Below, piece after piece: positions 57,201-64,000 of a stretch of DNA of 64,000 nucleotides (positions are counted from its first letter, which is position 1; each line of letters begins with the position of its first letter). Made by a program: the position numbers and the translations under genes. The stretch is from the NCBI GenBank assembly GCA_015680685.1, contig MNCI01020717.1:325625-389624 (forward strand), given 5' to 3'. Source of the DNA: Gnetum montanum (lineage: Eukaryota > Streptophyta > Gnetopsida > Gnetales > Gnetaceae). Below the pieces are notes generated by a model. The model did not search any database and had not been told where the DNA came from. It saw nothing but the letters and a program-made list of their open reading frames with translations.

Positions 57201-60200
57201 TAAGACCCATGTCTATTGCGTGTATTGTACTATGTAAATTTACTGTGCGAAACCAATGAAGTTTGACAAACATCTGTTTGTGTCTTTTCCTATCCAGGTT
57301 ATGCAAGTGCTTCAAAAAGGCAATGAAAATAGAACCACAGAGCCAACCATCCAAAATGACACGTCCTCAAGGTCCCATGCCATTTTACAGGTAATCTGGC
57401 CTGTCCTTTCCTTACACATTTGTATATTGCCTGTATAAATCCTATTAGTCGTAGTAAATGCAGCTATTCTGTTTATTTTTGTTCCAGGTTCTAGTTAAAT
57501 ACTCTCTCTGAGCATAATATAAGTGTCTGAACGCTGAATCTCAAGTCTAATTTATTATTGTTTTGTACCTCGTCCTTTTTATTTTAGGTTATAACTGAGT
57601 ACAAAATGAAAGAAGGCTCCACTACAATCTGCCGGAAAGGAAAGCTCTCATTGATAGATTTAGCTGGATCAGAAAGGGCTCTGGCCACTGAGAATCGGAG
57701 TATCAGGTCTCAAGAAGGAGCTAACATAAATCGTTCATTACTTGCCTTAAGTAGTTGCATTAGTGCTCTTGTAGAAAGAAAGACCCATGTTCCTTTCAGA
57801 AACTCAAAACTCACCCAGTTGCTCAAAGTAATAATGCTTTAGAAAAAATTTCAATGACATTTGTTTTCTTTCTCCTTATTTCTCTCCCTATTATTCCAGA
57901 CGTTTGTTTGACAACTTGTAATAATATTAATTTATGTTATCACTTGCTTTGAAAAATTTACAGGATTCTCTTGGAGGTGCATGCAACACTGTAATGATTG
58001 CAAATGTAAGCCCAAGTGATCAAACTTATGAGCAGACTCAAACCACATTATATTGGGCAGACAGAGCCAAGGAAATTCGAACAAAGGTAAATACAATTTA
58101 ATTTATATATTTGCATTTCTTGATCAGATACAAAGTTTCAAAACATTTTTAGTCTCTTTATTTTGGGTTTAATTTCAATTAATCATTTCTTTCATCATCA
58201 TCATCATCATCCTAGCCTTGTTTCAACCAAATGGAGTTAGCTACATGAGTTCTTTTTCACCATTCGCCTCTATGAAAAAGTAGATCTTTATTTATTTGCA
58301 GTTTCTTCAAATAATCTTCAATTGTTTTTCTCATGTCTTCTTTGGTCTTCCTTTTGGTAGCTTTTTTAGAACAATAATGTAGCAACCTTTGTTTATAGGC
58401 TCATTATTTGATCTTTTTTGCACATGTCCAAACCATTTAAGCCATAATTCTTGTAGCCACTCCAAATCTTCCTCTAATGTCTATATTATGTAGTTTGTTT
58501 CTTCTAGTAACATTCAACATCCATCAAAGCATTTGTGTCTATCATACTAATTTATTGTTTATGCCTCTTTTGTACTGCCCAACATCCAACACCACTTAAG
58601 ATAGTACACTTGATTATTGTCTTGTAAAATTTCCCCTTCAATTTTATTGGTATTCTTTGACCATCCTACCTCAATTTTATTTCTTATATCTTTATCAATT
58701 TTACCATATGATTGGAGGATTGATCCTAGGTAGTAGAATTGATTGTAGTGAAATTTTTTTTTTGCCTTGAATTGTCACTTCTATTTTACCATTGTTTATA
58801 CTGTTATTAAAATTGCATTTCATATATACTTTAGCTAATTTTAAGCCTTTTGATTATAGAGCATGTCTCCCCTTTTCCATTTTAGAAACAACATTTTCTT
58901 GAGCTGTATCGACCAATAAAATATCATCTGCAAATAACACACACAAAGGGATTTTATCTTGTATTTTCTTTGTTAATTCATGCATAATAATGGCAAATAA
59001 ATATAGCTAAGCGCAAACCCTTGATGTATACCTCTTATGACTGGCAAATTAAATGTTGTTCCCCAAGCTATTCTAATTTTAGTAGCAACTCCTTTATACA
59101 TATCTTGAATCACATTAATATAGTTATCAAAGATGTTTTTCCACTATAAGGCTTACCAAATAATATCTCTAGGCACTCTATCATATGCTTTCTCCAAGTC
59201 ATAGGCACTCTATCATATGCTTTTTCCAAGTCAATGAAGAACATATGTAGATTTTTCCTATGTTTTCTGAATTTCTCTATCAAAGCATTTCTTTGTTTAA
59301 ATTAATTTATCTTTTTGCATGATAGGCTGGAATAGCTAATGTTGAAAGGCAAATTCCTGAAGATGAAACAGATAAGGTCAAGCTTCTCCGTGACCTTCAG
59401 AAAGAAAATGAAAAGTTAAGAAAACAGGTGGTTGATTACAAACACAAGGCCATGATTTTGCAAAACCAAGTGCTGGCTGCTGAAAATACCGAGCCCGAAC
59501 CGATTGACATTGAATTACCAAATGTTGAGTCAAAGACCCCAAATTCTGCAAGCAAATCCCGCTTATCAGAGCTTCCGATATCAAAAACCCCACATTTACA
59601 TAGCGCCCATTCCAAAAAGCGTTTGTCTTCTGACCAAAACAATCCAGAAGATCTCAGCAGAAACAGAAAAATAACAGCGATGGAAAGAGAGATGCAACAA
59701 ATGGGCAGACAGTTTGCTCTGAAAGAACATGAATATATAGTCACCATAGATAATTTGCAGCATAAGCATCATGCAGCTATTGTGCAATTGCAAAGTCAAC
59801 ATCAAGAAACTATCCTAAATATGCAGAGAGAACATGCCTTGCAACTTAAGCAAAAAGATGAATTTATCCATGAACTCTGCAAACAGTGCAATGCCAACTC
59901 AAAGCCTAGAGTTCCCATTGTCCCTCTCCCAAATAAAAATGCAACTATTTCTCTCTCCCCCCAGACAAATCTTAGTAGGGGTAAGGTCTCCACACTACCA
60001 AGTAGCACTGCTAATAGCCCTTCAAATCCACCGGAAAAGAAGAGAAGCATTGGGTTGCAGAAGCCACCAAAACCTATTGAAAATACAGGTACCGCTAGAA
60101 TGGAAAACAATTTTGAAACAGACACTGTAGGATCTCTTGATTCAAGGAATCCTACAACTGCATACAGGTTCAGCGCAGATGTTGATGGATCAAGAACGAA

Positions 60201-60587
60201 GAAGAGGACATTTGATGATATAAAAAATGGGAACGTCTTATCTTCTCATCAACCATCTAGAACTACAAGAAGTGGTAGGAATTTGAATGCTTCATCCAGG
60301 CTTCTTCAGGTAAGATTAAAATAGTAGTCTTTAATTTGAATCCATGCATTGGCTAGCATTAGATTTTGAAATAGTTAACAGTGAATTTCTATTTTTCATT
60401 TTTTTTCTCCTGTTAATTCTTCTAAATCATTTTAAAAAAAGACGGTCTGAAATGCATACTAATGCAGCTTGGAAATTCATTTCTCTTCCTTCTGATCACT
60501 ATCTCCCCTGCTCTTCTTGCTTTACTTCGATAGCCAGGATTTGCAAGATTCGAGCCTCGGGTTTTTGAGAGGGGGAAGCTGGGCTAA
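54155..60587 (+). CDS. KIN8A: Kinesin-8 motor protein, KIN-8A-like (8 exons, 851 aa)
   Basis: ATP-driven microtubule motor of the kinesin-8 family. Exons: 54155-54891, 56765-57038, 57147-57197, 57298-57390, 57588-57827, 57964-58086, 59326-60309, 60534-60587. All introns are GT-AG and all joins keep frame. Residues 1-172 are a basic, disordered head with a Gly-rich linker. The motor spans ~173-508: [12 protein letters not shown] at 173, P-loop GATGAGKT 266-273, switch I NDTSSRSH 374-381, switch II DLAGSE 409-414, [13 protein letters not shown] 452-464, then RAKEIRTK. Coiled coils follow at about 522-560 and 620-694, then a basic Ser-rich tail. No key residue is missing. The start was chosen at AAAATGGCC (54155), because the in-frame ATG at 53894 adds 87 hydrophobic residues untypical of kinesins. 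The last exon (PGFAR...) is inferred from frame and splice site; an alternative acceptor at 60554 would shorten it. Wording matches what I remember of Arabidopsis KIN-8A rather than KIN-8B. Confidence 0.9.
54892..56764 (+). other. Intron 1 of KIN8A (1.87 kb)
   Basis: GTAAGT donor and TTTTGCAG acceptor. AT-rich. No nested gene or element recognised; small frames inside are chance. Confidence 0.85.
58193..59285 (-). mobile_element. Antisense LINE (L1-type) fragment in intron 6 of KIN8A
   Basis: On the minus strand RT wording includes [36 protein letters not shown] and [18 protein letters not shown], the palm with its A-D-D active site. The 3' tail is an ATG repeat (TCATCATCATCATCATC at 58193 on plus). 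CATTTCTTT flanks both sides (58184-58192, 59286-59294), a probable 9 bp target duplication. It is 5' truncated and carries stops. Splice sites of the host intron are unaffected. Confidence 0.8.
59170..59233. repeat. 32 bp tandem duplication inside the LINE RT
   Basis: TAGGCACTCTATCATATGC plus 13 more bases occurs twice in a row with one difference (TTCTCC against TTTTCC). It duplicates the codons for the L-E-K-A-Y-D-R-V-P block and shifts the frame. Confidence 0.85.
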
Positions 60588-61245
60588 TCAAGAGTCCTTC
60601 CTAAGGGTAATGAAGCTTACATGTCAATGCAACGATTTGTACAAATATGATTCATCTCTGTATTGCATAATACCTGTACAATATGTTTTAATCATGTAAT
60701 AATTTGTATATTTCAAAAACAAATTCAAACAATGAAGCTTGGCTGTATCATATAAATGTCCCTGTGGATGGACTAGTATAGAAAGTAAACCATCAAAAAA
60801 ATTAAGAGGATTCATTTCAAGTTCATGAGATTTTAAACTTGAGTCGTAGTGTATCTGACTTCTCTTGCAGGTAAACATTGAATAATTTATCATGATCCCC
60901 TAGCTGCATGATTTCCAACCAACCTGGTTGATTGCGTACATGGCATTGCTTGCTACATCTGTTTGTAATGGGATTTAATATATTTTGTTTTACAAAACAT
61001 GTGTATTTTATGAGTTTTTTACTATTTCAATTTCTTTATTGGGATGTTTTCATTATCTTGGTGTCCTAATTTCATCAGGGTTCACAATGATTTACTATCC
61101 TAAATGTATGCTTTTACTGGGGTATTTTATTGTTTCAAAACTCTCTGTGTTCTATTTTTTAAAGAAAAACTTCCTTAAATGCCAAAGGTATCCATGTTTA
61201 TTGTTTTTTTTTCTTTTTTTTTTCTTTTTTTAAAAGAAAAAGCTT
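60588..61245 (+). other. 3' flank and probable 3' UTR of KIN8A
   Basis: Contains ATG-poor AT-rich sequence with several AATAAT/TAATAA-like words. No clear AATAAA was singled out. No gene seen on either strand. Confidence 0.45.
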
Positions 61246-61740
61246 TAACAACAATATCATTGTCTCATCTTAACCTTGTTCCATAAAAGAAGGTTGGTTA
61301 TATGAGTTTTTTTTTTCATCATTACCTTCTATGAAGAGCTAGATCTTTGTTTTGTTTATTTGCAATTTCTTCATATCATCTTTAACAATATCATCACCAT
61401 TATCCTAGCCTTGCCCCATAATATGGAGTTGGTTATATGAATTCTTTTTTGTCACTAGCTTCTATGAAGAGCTAGATTTTTGTTTATTTGTAATTTCTTC
61501 ATGTCATCTTCAATCATTTTTTCCAATGTCCTTTTTAGTCTTCTTTTGTAAATAGTGATGTAGCAATCGTTTTATTATAGGCTCATTGTCTAATCTTCTT
61601 TGCACATGTACAAACCAAGCTACTATTATCATAACATATTTGAAATAGAAGCTACTCCAAGTCTTCTGCAATGTCTGTGTATTGTGTAGTTTATCTCTTT
61701 TAAAAACACTCAACATCTAACCTTCAACAACAATTAATAG
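61246..61740 (-). mobile_element. Two LINE 3'-end fragments in tandem
   Basis: The antisense LINE end (CTTGTTCCATAA..GTTGGTTATATGAG, then TCTATGAAGAGCTAGAT) occurs from about 61246 and again from about 61386. It is the same family as 9179-9324 and 58193-59285. Only the 3' end is kept. Confidence 0.7.
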
Positions 61741-61940
61741 ATGAAAATTGAACTAATTTTTTTTGTCTTAATAATATTTGCATTCATAACTCTTTGGGAG
61801 TTTCAATTCTTTATAAGATTTATTGATATATAAGTTTAGGCTTTTCATGAACATGATTTGATATTTGCATTCTTATTTTGCAAAGACATGGTGTTGTTAT
61901 ATAGTTTAAAAGCTGGTTGATTTTTTGTATTAAATAATAA

Positions 61941-62060
61941 ATGTTATGAGTTCTAGGTTCAAACTGGCACAATGCACATCCTAAATGTTATGAGTTCTAG
62001 GTTCAAGATATAACATCCTAAAATGTTATGAGTTCTAGGTTCAAGATATGACATCCTAAA
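61941..62060 (+). repeat. Three-copy short tandem repeat
   Basis: ATGTTATGAGTTCTAGGTTC starts at 61941, 61985 and 62022 (spacings 44 and 37), with AAGATATRACATCCTAAA following. No coding sense. Confidence 0.85.
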
Positions 62061-62469
62061 TGTAGTATCTCATGCACATGCACATCAAAGTTACTCTAAA
62101 TGACATTTGTTAAAGAAAAAATTAATTTGGATTTTGTTCTATTATTTCTTAATGAGCATTACATTTTAATTGATTAGTTTAGGGTCATCTCTTTTGAATA
62201 AGGTTATTATAAGTTGAAAATATCTTTTTTTAATGGGCTATGATCAATGAAAAGCGAGCAAAGTTGAAAGTAGCCCAAGGAGTTCGTTGCAACCAACCCG
62301 TAGGGATAGAAAGTGAAAGTGAGGTGCTTGCACCTAAACCGGTAGTCAATTTCGTATAAACAAATCATGTTATTTGTTGCCAGCAATGCCTGAGATTTCG
62401 GAAGTAGATTTTTTTCAAGAGAGACATGACGTATTACATTCCTTGTTTACATACTTACGTCGAGGTATA

Positions 62470-62622
62470 TCGCATTTAAGAGAGATTTTTAACCAAAAGA
62501 CCTGTTCGTAACCAGGGACATCGCATTTAAGAGAGATTTTTAACCAAAAGACCTGTTCGTAACCAGGGACATCGCATTTAAGAGAGATTTTTAACCAAAA
62601 GACCTGTTCGTAACCAGGGACA
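62470..62622. repeat. Perfect 3 x 51 bp minisatellite
   Basis: A unit beginning TCGCATTTAAGAGAGATTTT and ending ACCAGGGACA occupies 62470-62520, 62521-62571 and 62572-62622 with no differences between copies. It stands out against the heavily diverged surroundings. The unit is 17 codons long and open in one minus-strand frame (VPGYEQVFWLKISLKCD). Confidence 0.95.
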
Positions 62623-63115
62623 ATGTTGTTGGCGTCGTGTGTGTGCGTTGATGTGTTTCATGTTCTTGGGTCACTGTTATTTTCTGCAGCGCAGAGAGAG
62701 ACTACCGTCCATGAGAGACTTGCGGCTCATCTTCTTCCTCTTCTTCCTGATATTGGGTGTGCTGTTAGGAATAGGAAAGTAGGTGTTGGCAGCGATGCAT
62801 GCGCGGTTCGTAGAAACGGTGGTAACGTACAACATGCATGCCTCTCTCCCCTACAACGGCTGTAGCGATAGTAGCTAAGGACCTATGAGGGCGCGTGTGT
62901 TTCAGTTTTCTCTTCTCTCCTATTGCACCAAGCGGGTGGGTGACTGGAAAAGCAACGTCTTTTTCTTTATTTTCTTGCCTTATAATAGACAACAAACACT
63001 CTATCGCAATGAAGAATCAATAGTGAATGCCACAAATGGTCGCAGGGTGGTTTCTCTCAAATGGCAGGCAACACACCAAACAAGGGTGGTCAAGCAACAC
63101 TGGATCAGATAAATT
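62623..63115. other. GC-richer patch with a doubtful 80-codon frame
   Basis: Base composition and CpG content rise sharply compared with the window. The plus frame 62623-62865 starts MLLASCVCVDVFHVLGSLLF and resembles no family I know. Overlapping frames on both strands are equally open, as expected of GC-rich DNA. Could be a gene 5' region or relic. Confidence 0.25.
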
Positions 63116-64000
63116 TGAATTCAATTTTAATTTTCTTATTGTATTTTTTTGAAGGAAAGAAAAATTGCACAAATGTTTAATTTTGATTTTAGTTATTTTA
63201 CTATGCTTTTCAAAACATAATAGAACCATTCTAAAATTAAATTTAAGTTTTCAATATTTTGTTTAAAATATTATTATCGTTATTGTCACATAGCCTTTTC
63301 CAGGTGAGACTATTGCCGGGTTTTCGTACCCGTATGGGAGGCACCCTAATGTACAAAATTTTCACAGGTGTTCACATGTCCAAAATTTACGCAGTTACAT
63401 GAAATGTGACATTGTTATTTACCTATTTTTATCCGATAGTATTTGACACTTTCAAGAGGCCGAACATTAGAAATGGATCTTTAATTCAAAGTCGAAGGAA
63501 TCTAATCCTCACATTTCTCCACAAGTGAGATATGCACATGCATTTCAAGATTCCAGGAATCTTTTATCTATTTTTAGTTGGTGATGGTAATCACTTAGTA
63601 GCCTTCATTGTAATGAGAGGTGGTGGATGAATTTATGATTGGTTGGTTTATTAATTTTCAAGGTACATGTTTAAGATATTAGAGGGCTATGTCTTATGCT
63701 TAGGGAGTACACCCTAATGTACACCCTAAACTTAAAATGAATTTTATTTTATTTCATGTAATTAAAAAATGATATTTTGTAATTATTTTACCCTTAGTTG
63801 ATTCTTTTTTTTTTTTTTTAACTTTTTCAAATTTTATTATTTTATCACCTTCCTATCAAGCTTCCTATCAAGATGTCTTCTTTTCCTTTGTATCTAATGG
63901 CATAGCTTTTCTTCAAGATTACATTCATACATATTATGCAGAACTTCAAACATATAATGCACTTTTTAGTTTTAGTTTATGGTTTATGACACTCCAAACA
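63116..64000. other. AT-rich right edge, nothing recognised
   Basis: The phrase CACCCTAATGTACA appears at about 63343 and 63709. AAGATGTCTTC occurs once near 63872. No gene or element boundary is supported. Confidence 0.4.

Noticed and set aside
60534-60587. Alternative last-exon acceptor at 60554 or read-through of the donor at 60309
   Set aside because: The acceptor at 60534 gives an 18-codon end with PGFAR that continues the frame. Read-through meets a stop within a few codons.
62623-62865. 80-codon plus-strand gene
   Set aside because: No recognisable domain, several overlapping frames equally open in GC-richer DNA; kept only as a low-confidence region.

Overview
This is a stretch of plant nuclear DNA. 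It is AT-rich, dominated by old and nested LTR retrotransposons, and carries one clearly functional gene at its right end. Plant assignment rests on the KIN-8-type kinesin with plant-like exon structure, the retroelement types (Athila/Tat-like Ty3/gypsy, Sirevirus-like Ty1/copia, L1-type LINE tails) and primer-binding sites matching plant tRNA-Asp and initiator tRNA-Met. The repeat load, large introns and heavily decayed elements suggest a large genome, possibly a gymnosperm, but species cannot be read from this window.

Layout. 1-200: 3' end of an LTR (family A/B). 881-2734: tail and 3' LTR of a Sirevirus-like copia element (F). 2735-7400: repeat-like DNA with nothing recognised. 7400-12250: minus-strand Ty3/gypsy pol remnant (H) with a small LINE insertion. 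12850-13992 and 20653-21790: an array of degenerate ~75-110 bp repeats built on a palindromic GTAGAACC..GGTTCTAC core. It is split by a complete 6.66 kb LTR element (A, 13993-20652) that has gag but no pol. 23352-33718: minus-strand Athila/Tat-like element (D) with 3' LTR, third ORF, integrase, RNase H, RT, protease and the end of gag. 33719-35151: possible solo LTR (G). 35152-41192: Sirevirus-like element E (gag and third ORF, no pol). 41193-47131: element B, a gag-protease element without RT/IN, inserted in the 3' LTR of E. 47132-51378: minus-strand gag-protease element C. 51379-52590: gag-like scrap and a truncated D-type LTR.

54155-60587: an eight-exon KIN-8A-like kinesin (851 aa) on the plus strand. 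Its upstream region holds several AACGG (MSA-like) cores, and its sixth intron carries an antisense LINE fragment. 60588-64000: 3' flank with LINE ends, a 44/37 bp repeat, a perfect 3 x 51 bp minisatellite and a GC-richer patch.

How the parts relate. A, B and D share LTR length, LTR end sequence, the region before the PPT, and a conserved gag motif (C-x6-H-x4-C-x4-H). Only D keeps RT, RNase H and integrase. The best reading is one lineage with an autonomous form (D) and pol-less derivatives (A, B) that could have been mobilised in trans. E and C are further pol-less elements from other lineages.
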